Assembly: GCF_042666655.1 (NCBI RefSeq)
Contig: NZ_JBHTDE010000014.1
Coordinates: 25,777-89,776, forward strand
Reading direction: 5' to 3'
Length of the DNA stretch: 64,000 bases
Source of the DNA: Paracraurococcus sp042666655
Lineage (GTDB): Bacteria; Pseudomonadota; Alphaproteobacteria; Acetobacterales; Acetobacteraceae
The notes under the pieces are model-generated. The model worked only from the letters and a program-made list of their open reading frames with translations. It was not told the DNA's origin and did no database searches. The position numbers and the translations under genes are program-made. Positions 18,338-27,362 of this stretch are shown here, piece by piece. The first letter of the stretch is position 1; each line of letters starts with the position of its first letter.

Positions 18338-18471
18338 GTGCCGCATCCTCGTCATGCCCCTCGCGAATGTTGCAGCGCGGGGTCCGGGTGGGTATCTGTG
18401 CCGGCCTTCGCGCGGGCGCAACCGCGCGACCCATTGCCTGCACCACCCAATTTCCCACCAAGAAGCGCCCC

Positions 18472-19698
18472 ATGGCCCGCATCGTGATGAAGTTCGGCGG
18501 CACCTCCGTCGCCGATCTCGACCGTATCCGCAACGTCGCCGCCCGCGTGAAGCGCGAGGTCGAGGCCGGGCACGAGGTTGCCGTCGTCGTCTCCGCCATG
18601 TCCGGCGCCACGAACCAGCTGGTCAAGTGGTGCCAGGAGCTGTCGCCGCTGCACGACGCCCGCGAATACGACGTGGTGGTGGCGACCGGCGAGCAGGTCA
18701 CCATCGGCCTGCTCGCCATCGCGCTGCAGACCGTGGGCGTCGAGGCGCGGTCCTGGCAGGGCTGGCAGATCCCGATCGTCACCGACGGCGCGCATGGCAA
18801 GGCCCGGGTCGAGAGCATCGACGGCAGCCTGCTGATCGAGCGCATGCAGCAGGGCCAAGTGCCGGTGATCGCCGGCTTCCAGGGGATCGAGCCGGCCCGC
18901 AACCGGGTGACCACGCTCGGCCGCGGCGGGTCGGACCTCTCGGCGGTGGCGATCGCGGCCGCGGTCAAGGCCGACCGCTGCGACATCTACACGGACGTGG
19001 ACGGCATCTACACCACCGACCCGCGCATCGTGCCGCGCGCCCGCAAGCTGGACCGCATTGCCTACGAGGAGATGCTGGAACTGGCCTCTGTCGGCGCCAA
19101 GGTATTGCAGACCCGCTCGGTCGAGCTCGCCATGAAGCAGCGGGTCCGGGTGCAGGTGCTATCGAGCTTCGAGGACAAGCCAGGCTCCCTGGTGGTGGAT
19201 GAGGACGAGATCGTGGAACAGCCCATCGTGAGCGGCATCGCCTATTCGCGGGACGATGCGAAGGTGACGCTGCGGCGGGTCCCGGACCGGCCCGGCATCG
19301 CCGCTGGCGTCTTCGGCGCGCTGGCCGCGGCCAACTGCAACGTCGACATGATCGTGCAGAACATCGGCGCCGACGCCACCACCGACATGACCTTCACCGT
19401 CGGCAAGGCCGACCTGGCCCGGGCGCAGGACACGCTGGAGAAGGCCCGCGCGGAGCTGGGCTTCGAGGCGATCCTGGCCGACCCCGAGGTCGCCAAGATC
19501 AGCGTCGTGGGGGTGGGCATGCGCAGCCATGCCGGCGTCGCCAACACCATGTTCAGGGCGTTGTCCGAGAAGGGCATCAACATCCAGGTCATCTCGACCA
19601 GCGAGATCAAGGTGAGCGTCCTGATCTCGGCCGAGTACACCGAGCTGGCGGTGCGCGCGCTGCACACCGCCTACGGCCTCGACGGCCCGGCGGCGTAG
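18472..19698 (+). CDS. lysC: Aspartate kinase
   Basis: This enzyme phosphorylates aspartate, the first step toward lysine, methionine, threonine and diaminopimelate. The 408-residue protein opens MARIVMKFGGTSVADLDRI (amino-acid kinase signature KFGGTSV) and has FQGIEPARNRVTTLGRGGSD and TDVDGIYTTDPRIV in the catalytic domain. Two C-terminal ACT regions follow (about 265-330 and 345-405), with VRRVPDRPGIAAGVF-like and VGVGMRSHAGVANTMFRAL motifs, so feedback inhibition is expected. The start at 18472 fits the family exactly. The next gene begins only four bases after its stop. Confidence 0.96.
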   Translation: MARIVMKFGGTSVADLDRIRNVAARVKREVEAGHEVAVVVSAMSGATNQLVKWCQELSPLHDAREYDVVVATGEQVTIGLLAIALQTVGVEARSWQGWQIPIVTDGAHGKARVESIDGSLLIERMQQGQVPVIAGFQGIEPARNRVTTLGRGGSDLSAVAIAAAVKADRCDIYTDVDGIYTTDPRIVPRARKLDRIAYEEMLELASVGAKVLQTRSVELAMKQRVRVQVLSSFEDKPGSLVVDEDEIVEQPIVSGIAYSRDDAKVTLRRVPDRPGIAAGVFGALAAANCNVDMIVQNIGADATTDMTFTVGKADLARAQDTLEKARAELGFEAILADPEVAKISVVGVGMRSHAGVANTMFRALSEKGINIQVISTSEIKVSVLISAEYTELAVRALHTAYGLDGPAA

Positions 19699-19702
19699 GG
19701 CG

Positions 19703-20752
19703 ATGGACATGATCGCCCCCGCCACCACCGCTTCCGCGGCCGCGCTGGACCGGCTGATGGCGCGCGGCGCCGCCTTCTTCGGCAGCCGCGTTGCCATCAT
19801 GGGCGGGGCGATGTCCTGGGTGAGCGAGCGGCACCTGGTCGCCGCGCTGTCCAACGCGGGGGCCTTCGGCGTCATCGCCTGCGGCGCGATGGAGCCGCCG
19901 CGGCTGGCCGAGGAGATCGCCGGCACCCAGGCGCTGACCGCGAAGCCCTTCGGCGTGAACCTCATCACCATGCACCCGCGGCTGGACCAGCTGGTCGAGA
20001 CCTGCCTGGCAGCCGGCGTGACGCATATCGTCTTCGCCGGCGGCATCCCACCCGGCGCCGCCATCAAGCGGGCCAAGGAGGGCGGCGCAAAGGTGGTCTG
20101 CTTCGCCCCGGCCCTGGCCCTGGCCCGGAAGCTCGTGCGGTCAGGCGCCGACGCGCTGGTGATCGAGGGATCCGAGGCCGGCGGGCATATCGGCCCGGTC
20201 AGCCTCAACGTGCTGGCGCAGGAGATCCTGCCGAGCATGGCCCGGGAGGTTCCGGTCTTCGTGGCGGGTGGCATCGGCCGCGGCGAGGCGATCCTGTCCT
20301 ACCTCGAGATGGGCGCGGCCGGCGTGCAGCTCGGCACCCGCTTCGTCTGCGCGACCGAATCCATCGCCCATCCGAAATTCAAGCAGGCCTTCATCCGCGG
20401 CGCGGCGCGCGACGCCCTGCCGACGGTGCAGATCGACCCGCGCTTTCCGGTGATCCCGGTGCGCGCGCTGCAGAACGAGGGCACCCGCCGCTTCATTGAG
20501 CATCAGGCGGTGGTGCTGGAGCGCTTCACCGCCGGCGTGGTGACCAAGGACGAAGCGCAGCTCGAGATCGAGCATTTCTGGGCCGGCGCGCTGCGCCGCG
20601 CGGTGATCGACGGCGATGTCGAGCAGGGCAGCCTGATGGCCGGCCAGAGTGTCGGCATGGTGGGCCGCGAACAGCCGGTGGCCGAGATCATCGCCGAGCT
20701 GATGGCCCAGGCGGAGGCCGCGCTCGCCGCCCGGCAGCCCGCCGTCGCGTGA
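19703..20752 (+). CDS. NAD(P)H-dependent flavin oxidoreductase, nitronate monooxygenase family
   Basis: A 349-residue TIM-barrel flavoprotein of the 2-nitropropane dioxygenase/FabK-like group. Visible marks are IMGGAMSWVSERHLVAALSN at the N-terminus, PFGVNLITMHP, HIVFAGGIPPG, the FMN phosphate region DALVIEGSEAGGHIGPV, VFVAGGIGRGEAI and MGAAGVQLGTRFVCATES. It lacks any FabK-specific context (no fatty-acid genes nearby). It probably oxidises nitronates or reduces an enone-type substrate using FMN, but the substrate cannot be told from sequence. It starts four bases after lysC behind GGGCG and is likely co-transcribed with it. Confidence 0.88.
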   Translation: MDMIAPATTASAAALDRLMARGAAFFGSRVAIMGGAMSWVSERHLVAALSNAGAFGVIACGAMEPPRLAEEIAGTQALTAKPFGVNLITMHPRLDQLVETCLAAGVTHIVFAGGIPPGAAIKRAKEGGAKVVCFAPALALARKLVRSGADALVIEGSEAGGHIGPVSLNVLAQEILPSMAREVPVFVAGGIGRGEAILSYLEMGAAGVQLGTRFVCATESIAHPKFKQAFIRGAARDALPTVQIDPRFPVIPVRALQNEGTRRFIEHQAVVLERFTAGVVTKDEAQLEIEHFWAGALRRAVIDGDVEQGSLMAGQSVGMVGREQPVAEIIAELMAQAEAALAARQPAVA

Positions 20753-20870
20753 CAGCCGGGCCCGGGCCGTGGCAGGCTCGGGTCCATTGCCTGACGATTG
20801 ATCGCGCAGCCGTGAATTCGATTTGCCGTCATGGCGTGACCGGGTTACATCGCGAGGCGTGCCCGACGAC

Positions 20871-21821
20871 ATGAAGCGCCTGTCCCAGTTCGAAGCCGGC
20901 AACGGCGAGCCTGCTCGGCTCGGCGCCGAACTGCGCGATGCCCGCCTCGCGCTTGGCCTGTCGATCGAGGATCTGGCCCAGTCGCTGCGCATCCGCCGGG
21001 TTTACCTGGCGGCGCTGGAGGAAGGCCGGGTCCGTGACCTGCCGGCGCCGGCCTATGCCGTCGGCTTCGTCCGCACCTATGCGCGCAGCCTCGGCCTGGA
21101 CGAGGCCGAGGTGGTCCGCCGCTTCCGCGAGGCGAGCGGCCCGACCGTGGCGCGCAAGACGGACCTGGTCTTCCCCGAGCCGGTGCCCGACCGTGGCGTG
21201 CCCGCCGGCGCGGTGGTGCTGGTCGGGGTGGTGCTGGCGGTCGGCGCCTATATCGGCTGGTACCAATGGTCCGGCAGTGGCAGCCGGACGGTCGATGCGG
21301 TGCCGCCACTGCCGCCGGCGATCGAGTCGGCACTGCGCGAGGGCAGCCCGCCCGAGACGGCGCCGGAGCACGAACCGCCTGCGGCCACGGTGAATCCGAC
21401 CCTTGCCTATGCAGCGCCGGTGCCGGCGAAGCCGGCGCCGGTCGCGACGGTCCCCGCTGCCCCGCCCGGCGCTGCCCCCGCGCCGCCGCCACCCGTTGCC
21501 GCGGAGGGCCGCATCCTGCTGCGCGCCAGGGCCGCCGAGGTCTGGATCCAGGTGCGGGAGCGCCAAGGCGGCCCGGTGCTGGTCAATCGGGTGCTGCGGC
21601 CGGGCGAGTCCTGGCAGGTGCCGGCCCGGGACGGGCTGCTGCTGTCCACCGGCAATGCCGGCGGGCTGGAGGTGCTGGTGGATGGCCAGCCGACCCCGGG
21701 GCTCGGCGCCGGCCAGTCGGTGCGACGTGACCTGCAGGTCGATGCCGAGAAGCTGAAGGCAGGCCAGCCGCTCGCCGCCCTGGCGCCGTCGCGCCCTGCC
21801 GCCCCGGCCCCGCCGCAATAG
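20871..21821 (+). CDS. RodZ-like HTH/DUF4115 transmembrane protein
   Basis: The 316-residue protein has an N-terminal cytoplasmic helix-turn-helix of the RodZ type (LGAELRDARLALGLSIEDLA to PAPAYAVGFVRTYARSLGLD, about 15-80), one membrane helix (about 110-128, GAVVLVGVVLAVGAYIGWY), a long Pro/Ala linker and a C-terminal DUF4115 domain (about 222-300, ILLRARAAEVWIQVRER). RodZ proteins tie MreB to the envelope and set cell shape. The start used is ATG 20871; a TTG 48 bases upstream could add 16 residues. It is followed by ispG, a very common pairing in alphaproteobacteria. Confidence 0.88.
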   Translation: MKRLSQFEAGNGEPARLGAELRDARLALGLSIEDLAQSLRIRRVYLAALEEGRVRDLPAPAYAVGFVRTYARSLGLDEAEVVRRFREASGPTVARKTDLVFPEPVPDRGVPAGAVVLVGVVLAVGAYIGWYQWSGSGSRTVDAVPPLPPAIESALREGSPPETAPEHEPPAATVNPTLAYAAPVPAKPAPVATVPAAPPGAAPAPPPPVAAEGRILLRARAAEVWIQVRERQGGPVLVNRVLRPGESWQVPARDGLLLSTGNAGGLEVLVDGQPTPGLGAGQSVRRDLQVDAEKLKAGQPLAALAPSRPAAPAPPQ

Positions 21822-21912
21822 GCACATCCCGGCCCTGCGAGGCCGGTGCTTTGGGATCGGCGCCGGGGCTGCCATATTGGGGAGGATTCCGCAGGACGAT
21901 CCGGGAAACCCC

Positions 21913-23052
21913 ATGAGCTACCGTCCCTACCAGATGATCACCCGCCGCAAGTCCCGCCAGATCATGGTGGGCAAGGTGCCGGTCGGGGGCGATGCGCCGA
22001 TCACCGTCCAGACCATGACCAACACCCCAACCGAGGACGCCGCGGCGACCATCGCGCAGATCCGCCGGGCCGAGGTCGCAGGCGTCGATATCGTCCGGGT
22101 CTCCTGCCCAACGCCGGAAAGCACCGCGGCGCTGGCCGAGATTTGCCGGGAGGTGAATGTTCCCATCGTTGCCGACATCCATTTCCACTACCGCCGGGCG
22201 ATCGAAGCGGCCAAGGCGGGTGCGGCCTGCCTCCGCATCAACCCAGGCAACATCGGCAGCGCCGAGCGGGTGAAGGAAGTGGTCAAGGCGGCCCGCGACC
22301 ATGGCTGTTCCATCCGCATCGGCGTCAATGCCGGCAGCCTCGAGAAGCACCTGCTGGAGAAGTACGGCGAGCCCAACCCGGAAGCGCTGGTCGAGAGCGC
22401 GCTCTGGCACGCCGCCCACCTGCAGGACAACGACTTCCACGAGTTCAAGATCAGCGTGAAGGCCAGCGATGTCTTCCTCGCCGCCGCCGCCTACCAGCAA
22501 CTGGCCGAGGTCTGCGACCACCCGCTGCATATCGGCATCACCGAAGCGGGCGGGAAGCGGACCGGCACGGTGAAGTCGGCGGTGGGCCTCGGCAGCCTGC
22601 TCTGGGCCGGGATCGGCGACACCATGCGGGTCTCGCTCTCCGCCGAGCCGGAGGAGGAGGTGCATGTCGGCTGGGAGATCCTGAAGTCGCTCGGCATCCG
22701 CCATCGCGGCGTGAAGATCATTTCCTGCCCCTCCTGCGCGCGGCAGGGGTTCGATGTCATCCGCACGGTCGCCACGCTGGAGGACCGGCTGGCGCATATC
22801 GAAACGCCGGTGACGCTGTCGATCATCGGCTGCGTGGTGAACGGGCCGGGCGAGGCGCTGATGACCGATATCGGCCTGACCGGCGGCGGCGCCGGCCGGC
22901 ACATGATCTATGCCGCAGGCAAGACCGACCATACCATCGACGAGGCCGGCTTGGTCGACCACGTGGTGGCGCTGGTCGAGGGCAAGGTGGCGCAGATCCA
23001 GGCCGCCGAGGCGGTGGCCAAGGCCGAGGCGGCGAAGCAGGCGGCGGAGTAG
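21913..23052 (+). CDS. ispG: 4-hydroxy-3-methylbut-2-enyl diphosphate synthase (flavodoxin)
   Basis: IspG carries out the iron-sulfur-dependent step that makes HMBPP in the MEP isoprenoid pathway. The 379-residue protein starts MSYRPYQMITRRKSRQIMVG and has the TIM-barrel part with TMTNTPTEDAAAT, VADIHFHYRRAI and RINPGNIGS. The C-terminal [4Fe-4S] site follows: Cys272 and Cys275 in SCPSCARQGF, Cys307 in IIGCVVNGPGE and the fourth ligand Glu314. This is the compact bacterial form without an insert. The Ala/Lys-rich tail (AEAVAKAEAAKQAAE) looks helical. A 91-base gap separates it from the rodZ-like gene. Confidence 0.96.
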   Translation: MSYRPYQMITRRKSRQIMVGKVPVGGDAPITVQTMTNTPTEDAAATIAQIRRAEVAGVDIVRVSCPTPESTAALAEICREVNVPIVADIHFHYRRAIEAAKAGAACLRINPGNIGSAERVKEVVKAARDHGCSIRIGVNAGSLEKHLLEKYGEPNPEALVESALWHAAHLQDNDFHEFKISVKASDVFLAAAAYQQLAEVCDHPLHIGITEAGGKRTGTVKSAVGLGSLLWAGIGDTMRVSLSAEPEEEVHVGWEILKSLGIRHRGVKIISCPSCARQGFDVIRTVATLEDRLAHIETPVTLSIIGCVVNGPGEALMTDIGLTGGGAGRHMIYAAGKTDHTIDEAGLVDHVVALVEGKVAQIQAAEAVAKAEAAKQAAE

Positions 23053-23054
23053 CC

Positions 23055-23222
23055 GTGAACGGCTTCGGCGTCTCGGCATTGCTGGTCGGGACGCTGCGCC
23101 GGCACAAGGTACCGGGGCTGGACGAGGATATCGGCCGGCGGGATGCCGCGCTGCGGCGGCTGGGGGTGATGCTGGGGGTGCAGTTGGCGCTGTACCTGGC
23201 GGTGACCCTGGCGGTGCGCTGA
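23055..23222 (+). CDS. Possible small membrane protein after ispG
   Basis: A 55-codon frame opening with GTG two bases after the ispG stop. The N-terminal part has GFGVSALLVGTLRRHKVPGL and a charged middle (DEDIGRRDAALRRL), and the end is one hydrophobic helix (LGVMLGVQLALYLAVTLAV). The position suggests translational coupling to ispG. There is no family match I recognise and the GTG start is not independently supported, so this is tentative. Confidence 0.42.
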   Translation: MNGFGVSALLVGTLRRHKVPGLDEDIGRRDAALRRLGVMLGVQLALYLAVTLAVR

Positions 23223-23286
23223 TCGCGCTTGCTTCGGCCGGCCCGGCTGCCTAGGCAATACCGGTCCGGCAAGAGGTATTGCCGCC

Positions 23287-23523
23287 ATGGGCATGCCCCT
23301 CACCGTCAAGGGCCAGGTCACCATTCCCAAGCCCATCCGGGACCGGCTTGGGCTGACCCCGGGCAGCAGGGTGGATTTCACGGTCGCCGATGACGGCGAG
23401 GTCCTGCTGCGGAAATCCGCCGAGGCGCCGGCCGCGCCCGACCGTTTCCGCTGCCTGCTCGGCCGCGCCACCGCCGGCCTGACGACCGACGAGGTCATGG
23501 CCATGACCCGGGGCGAGGACTGA
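23287..23523 (+). CDS. vapB: AbrB-domain antitoxin (VapB/MazE-like)
   Basis: A 78-residue SpoVT/AbrB-type DNA-binding antitoxin: MPLTVKGQVTIPKPIRDRLGLTPGSRVDF is the swapped-hairpin DNA-binding motif, followed by VADDGEVLLRKS. The C-terminal tail (TDEVMAMTRGED) would normally wrap around the toxin. The stop overlaps the ATG of the toxin gene (TGATG), the standard toxin-antitoxin layout. The antitoxin frame is intact although the toxin is broken. The pair is inserted between ispG and hisS. Confidence 0.87.
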   Translation: MGMPLTVKGQVTIPKPIRDRLGLTPGSRVDFTVADDGEVLLRKSAEAPAAPDRFRCLLGRATAGLTTDEVMAMTRGED

Positions 23524-23926
23524 TGGTCCTGGTCAATTTCAATGTCCTGCTCGACCTCCTCTCCGCGCCCAATCCCTGGGCCGACTGGTCGCTTGAACAA
23601 TTCGGCCGTGCCGCCGCGGCCGAGGGCCTCTGCGCGAATGCCGTGGTCTTCGCCGAGGTCTCGATAGGCTAGGCTTCCAAGGCCTGGCCAAGGTGGAGGC
23701 GACGCTGGCCGAGGCGGAGGTCGCCGTCCTGCCCATCCTGCACGCCGCCCTGTTCCGCGCCGGCAAGGTCTTCCAGGCCTATCGCCGCCGCGGCGGGACC
23801 CGCACCGGCGTGTTGCCGGATTTGTTCATCGGGGCCCATGCCGAGGTGTCCGGGCTGCGGCTGCTGACCCGCGACGCGGCGCGCTACCGGACCTATTTCC
23901 CGACGCTCGACCTCATCGCCCCTTGA
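23523..23926 (+). pseudogene. vapC: VapC-like PIN-domain toxin, frameshifted
   Basis: The frame opens MVLVNFNVLLDLLSAPNPWADWSLEQ and reads to AVVFAEVSIG, then meets a TAG at 23670. The PIN domain continues two frames away as LAKVEATLAEAEVAVLPI to FRAGKVFQAYRRRGGTRTG, LPDLFIGAHAEVSGLRLLTRDAARYRTYF. Removing the five bases GGCTA at the GGCTAGGCTT near-duplication (about 23667-23676) restores one frame (EVSIGFQGLAKVEA). In addition, the first catalytic acid of the usual VDTNVLLD motif is Asn (VNFNVLLD). So the toxin RNase is doubly damaged, by frameshift and by active-site loss. A sequencing error could explain the frameshift but not both changes easily. Confidence 0.85.
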
Positions 23927-23966
23927 ACCCTTGCCCCCGGCCGCGCCACGCGGCAAACCGCGACCC

Positions 23967-25343
23967 ATGGCCCAAGCTCCGCTCCAGCCCGCCCGCGGCA
24001 CCCATGACCTGATCGGCGCGGAGTTCCGCCGGCACCACCTCGTCATCGAGACGGCGCGGCGGGTGGCCACGCTCTATGGCTTCGAGGAATGGTCCACCCC
24101 GATCTTCGAGGATACCCGGGTCTTCTCCCGCGGCCTGGGCGACACCTCGGACGTCGTCTCGAAGGAGATGTACGTCTTCGAGGACCGCGGCGGCGAGAGC
24201 GTGACGCTGCGGCCGGAGAACACCGCCGGCGTCTGCCGTGCCCTGGTGACCAACGGCCTGACCCAGTCGAACCTGCCGCGCAAGGTCTTCTATGCCGGGC
24301 CGATGTTCCGTTACGAGCGGCCGCAGAAGGGCCGCTACCGGCAATTCCACCAGATCGGCATCGAGGTGCTGGGCGCCGCCGAGCCGCTGGCGGATGCGGA
24401 GGTGATCGCCTGCGGCTGGCACATCCAGCAGGAGTTGGGCATCGAGGAGGGCACGGTTCTCGAGATCAACACCCTGGGCGACGCCGCCAGCCGCGACGCC
24501 TACCGCGCCGCGCTGGTCGCCTACTTCACCGCGCATCGCGACGCGCTGTCCGAGGAAAGCCGGGCGCGGCTGGAGAAGAACCCGCTGCGCATCGTCGACA
24601 GCAAGGACCCCAAGGACCGCGCCCTGGTCGCCGGCGCGCCGACCATCCACGACCACCTGACGCCGGAGGCCGCCGCCTTCTATGCCGCGGTGAAGCGCTA
24701 CCTCACCGCCTTCGAGGTGCCCTTCCGGGAGAACCCGCGCATCGTGCGCGGCCTCGACTACTACAGCCACACCGCCTTCGAATTCGTCACCGACCGGCTC
24801 GGCGCCCAGGGCACCGTCATGGGCGGCGGCCGCTACAACGGCCTGGTCGAGGAGATGGGCGGCCCGGCCACCCCCTCGGTTGGCTGGGCGGCCGGGGTCG
24901 AGCGGCTGTCCCTGCTGGTCGAGGCCAATGCGCTGACGCCCGAGCCCTCGCGCCCGGTCGCCATCGTCCCGATGGGTGAGGCGGCCGAGCTGGCCTCGCT
25001 GGCCATCCTGCAGTCGCTGCGCGACCACGGCGTGGTCGCCGAGGTCGGCTACAAGGGCAACTTGAAACGGCGCATGGAGCGCGCCAACAAGATCAATGCC
25101 GGCGCCGCGGTCATCCTGGGTGATGCCGAACTGGCCGAGGGCATGGCAGTGGTGAAGAACCTTGATGCCGGCAGCCAGGTGCGGGTGGCGCTGCCCGACC
25201 TGCTGCGGGCGCTGGCCGAGACCGGCGTGGTCGAGACCGCAGCCCAGGCCATGCTGCAGACCATTCTGGAAGAGGAGTTCGGCGCCGAGGGAAGCGATAT
25301 CGACCTCGACGAGCCGCTGGACGCCGACGAGGCCCGCGGGTGA
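23967..25343 (+). CDS. hisS: Histidine-tRNA ligase
   Basis: A class II aminoacyl-tRNA synthetase charging tRNA-His. The start at 23967 gives MAQAPLQPARGTHDLIGAEF, the usual PxRGTxDL opening. Motif 2 is YAGPMFRYERPQKGRYRQFHQ, the HisA signatures are GLDYYSHTAFEFV and GGGRYNGLVEEMGG, and motif 3 is GWAAGVERL. The C-terminal anticodon-binding domain is about 340-430. The 458-residue length is normal with an acidic tail of about 30 residues (EEEFGAEGSDIDLDEPLD). The stop overlaps the GTG start of prfA. Confidence 0.96.
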   Translation: MAQAPLQPARGTHDLIGAEFRRHHLVIETARRVATLYGFEEWSTPIFEDTRVFSRGLGDTSDVVSKEMYVFEDRGGESVTLRPENTAGVCRALVTNGLTQSNLPRKVFYAGPMFRYERPQKGRYRQFHQIGIEVLGAAEPLADAEVIACGWHIQQELGIEEGTVLEINTLGDAASRDAYRAALVAYFTAHRDALSEESRARLEKNPLRIVDSKDPKDRALVAGAPTIHDHLTPEAAAFYAAVKRYLTAFEVPFRENPRIVRGLDYYSHTAFEFVTDRLGAQGTVMGGGRYNGLVEEMGGPATPSVGWAAGVERLSLLVEANALTPEPSRPVAIVPMGEAAELASLAILQSLRDHGVVAEVGYKGNLKRRMERANKINAGAAVILGDAELAEGMAVVKNLDAGSQVRVALPDLLRALAETGVVETAAQAMLQTILEEEFGAEGSDIDLDEPLDADEARG

Positions 25344-26395
25344 GCATCGCCGACAAGCTCGACCGGGTCCTGACCCGGGCGGAGGAGGTCCGGCACCTGC
25401 TCTCGACCGCCGAGGGCGGCCAGTTCGGCGCGCTGTCGAAGGAGCTCTCCGAGCTCGAACCCCTGGTCGAGAAGGTCGAGGCATTGCGCGCCGCCGAGCG
25501 CGCACGCGACGAGGCCGAGGCCATGCTGGCCGACCCCGAGCTGCGCGAGCTGGCCGAGGATGAGTACCTCGCCCAGAAGGAGGCCGTGCCGCGGCTGGAG
25601 CGCGAGGTCCGCCTCATGCTGCTGCCGAAGGATTCGGCGGATGAGCGCAGCGCGATCCTCGAGATCCGCCCCGCCGCCGGCGGCGACGAGGCGTCGCTCT
25701 TCGCCGCCGAGCTGTTCCGCGCCTACCAGCGCTACGCCGAGGTACGGCGCTGGAAGTTCGAGGTGATGGAATACGATGAGGGCGAGCTGGGCGGCGTGAA
25801 GGGCGCGGTCGCCGAGATCCAGGGCCGCGGCGTCTTCGCCCGGCTGAAATACGAAAGCGGCGTGCACCGGGTGCAGCGCGTGCCGGCGACCGAGACCCAG
25901 GGGCGCATCCATACCTCGACCATCACGGTCGCCGTGCTGCCGGAGGCCGAGGAGGTCGACGTCCAGATCAATGAGGCCGACCTGCGGATCGACACCTACC
26001 GCGCCAGCGGCGCCGGCGGCCAGCACGTGAACAAGACCGACAGCGCGGTCCGCATCACCCACATCCCCACCAATACCGTGGTGGCGATGCAGGAGGAGCG
26101 CAGCCAGCACAAGAACCGCGCCAAGGCGATGAAGATCCTCCGCGCCCGGATCTACGAGGCCGAGCGCGCCAAGCTGGCCGGTGCCCGCGCCGCCGATCGC
26201 CGCGGCCAGGTCGGCACCGGCGACCGGTCCGAGCGCATCCGCACCTACAACTTCCCCCAGGGGCGCGTCACCGACCACCGCATCGGCCTGACCCTGCACA
26301 AGATCGACCGGGTGATGCTCGGCGAGTTCGACGAGATCGTCGATGCGCTCACCGCCGAGGACGAGGCGGCGCGGCTGGCCGCCGACGGCGAGTGA
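25340..26395 (+). CDS. prfA: Peptide chain release factor 1
   Basis: RF1 ends translation at UAA and UAG. The start is a GTG overlapping the hisS stop (GTGA). The 351-residue protein has the codon-recognition tripeptide PAT at 182-184 (RVPATETQGR) and the catalytic GGQ at 226-228 (SGAGGQHVNKTDSAVR), whose glutamine is normally methylated by PrmC, encoded next. A coiled-coil N-terminus (about 1-95) and the RTYNFPQGRVTDHRIG end are typical. Identification is secure. Confidence 0.97.
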   Translation: MSIADKLDRVLTRAEEVRHLLSTAEGGQFGALSKELSELEPLVEKVEALRAAERARDEAEAMLADPELRELAEDEYLAQKEAVPRLEREVRLMLLPKDSADERSAILEIRPAAGGDEASLFAAELFRAYQRYAEVRRWKFEVMEYDEGELGGVKGAVAEIQGRGVFARLKYESGVHRVQRVPATETQGRIHTSTITVAVLPEAEEVDVQINEADLRIDTYRASGAGGQHVNKTDSAVRITHIPTNTVVAMQEERSQHKNRAKAMKILRARIYEAERAKLAGARAADRRGQVGTGDRSERIRTYNFPQGRVTDHRIGLTLHKIDRVMLGEFDEIVDALTAEDEAARLAADGE

Positions 26396-26426
26396 CCGGC
26401 GCGCCTCCTGTGCAGGGGAGGGCGTG

Positions 26427-27296
26427 ATGACCGCCTGCGCCGATCCGGCCGGGACGGTAGGATTCTTCCTCTGCCGCGCCGGCCAGCACCTGCGTGCGGC
26501 GGCGATCGAGAGTCCTCGGCTGGAGGCCCGGCTGCTGCTGGCGCATGCCATGGCCTGCCGGCAGGAGGACCTGCTGCGCGACCCGCGCGCCGCGGTCCCG
26601 CCGGCGGCGGCGGCCCGCTTCGGCGATATGCTGCGCCGCCGGCTTGACCACGCGCCGGTCGCGCATCTGCTGGGCGAGCAGGAATTCTGGTCGCTCCGCT
26701 TCGCCGTCTCCGGCGCCACGCTGATCCCACGCCCGGATTCGGAGACGCTGATCGAGGCGGCGGTCGAGGCCCTGCCCGATCGTGCCGCGGTGCGACGGGT
26801 GCTCGACCTCGGCACCGGCACCGGGTGCCTTTTGCTGGCGGCGCTGTCCGAGTTTCCCACGGCAACGGGCCTTGGCCTGGACCGCGTGCTGGCCGCCGCG
26901 GCACTGGCACGGGACAACGCGGCGCGGCTCGGCCTGGGCGACCGTTCCGCCTTCGCCGTGGCCGATTGGGCCGCGCCGGTTGCCGGCCGCTTCGACCTGA
27001 TCCTGTCCAACCCGCCCTATATCGAGAGCGCGACCATCCCCGGCCTGATGCCGGAGGTGGCGCGGCACGAGCCGGTCTCGGCGCTGGATGGCGGGAGGGA
27101 CGGGCTCGATGCCTATCGCGCCATCGCCGCGATGCTGCCGGGGCTGCTGACGCCGGGTGGCAGGGCGGTGCTGGAACTCGGCCAGGGGCAACAACCGGCG
27201 GTGGAGGCCATCGCCACGGCAAAGGGGCTGCGCGTGCTCGGCTGCCGGGCCGATCTCGGCGGCGTGCCGCGGGCACTGATGCTGGCGACGGTATAA
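26427..27296 (+). CDS. prmC: Release factor glutamine methyltransferase
   Basis: PrmC methylates the GGQ glutamine of RF1 and RF2. The ATG at 26427 is preceded by AGGGGAGGG. The 289-residue protein has an N-terminal helical domain, GEQEFWSLRFAVSGATLIPRPDSETLIE (substrate-binding block), SAM motif I VLDLGTGTGCLLLAAL, and the catalytic NPPY at 195-198 (ILSNPPYIES), followed by EPVSALDGGRDGLDAYR. It lies 31 bases after prfA in the usual prfA-prmC order. Confidence 0.96.
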   Translation: MTACADPAGTVGFFLCRAGQHLRAAAIESPRLEARLLLAHAMACRQEDLLRDPRAAVPPAAAARFGDMLRRRLDHAPVAHLLGEQEFWSLRFAVSGATLIPRPDSETLIEAAVEALPDRAAVRRVLDLGTGTGCLLLAALSEFPTATGLGLDRVLAAAALARDNAARLGLGDRSAFAVADWAAPVAGRFDLILSNPPYIESATIPGLMPEVARHEPVSALDGGRDGLDAYRAIAAMLPGLLTPGGRAVLELGQGQQPAVEAIATAKGLRVLGCRADLGGVPRALMLATV

Positions 27297-27362
27297 GGGA
27301 TGTAGCCCATAACAAATTCGCGTGTGTCGTGTGGTCCGCGGCCGAAGCCAGCCGGAACCCGC

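Noticed and set aside
25415..25423. A second GGQ tripeptide near the N-terminus of RF1 (residues 26-28)
   Set aside because: It lies in the helical N-terminal domain; the functional GGQ is at residues 226-228 in its proper SGAGGQHVN context.
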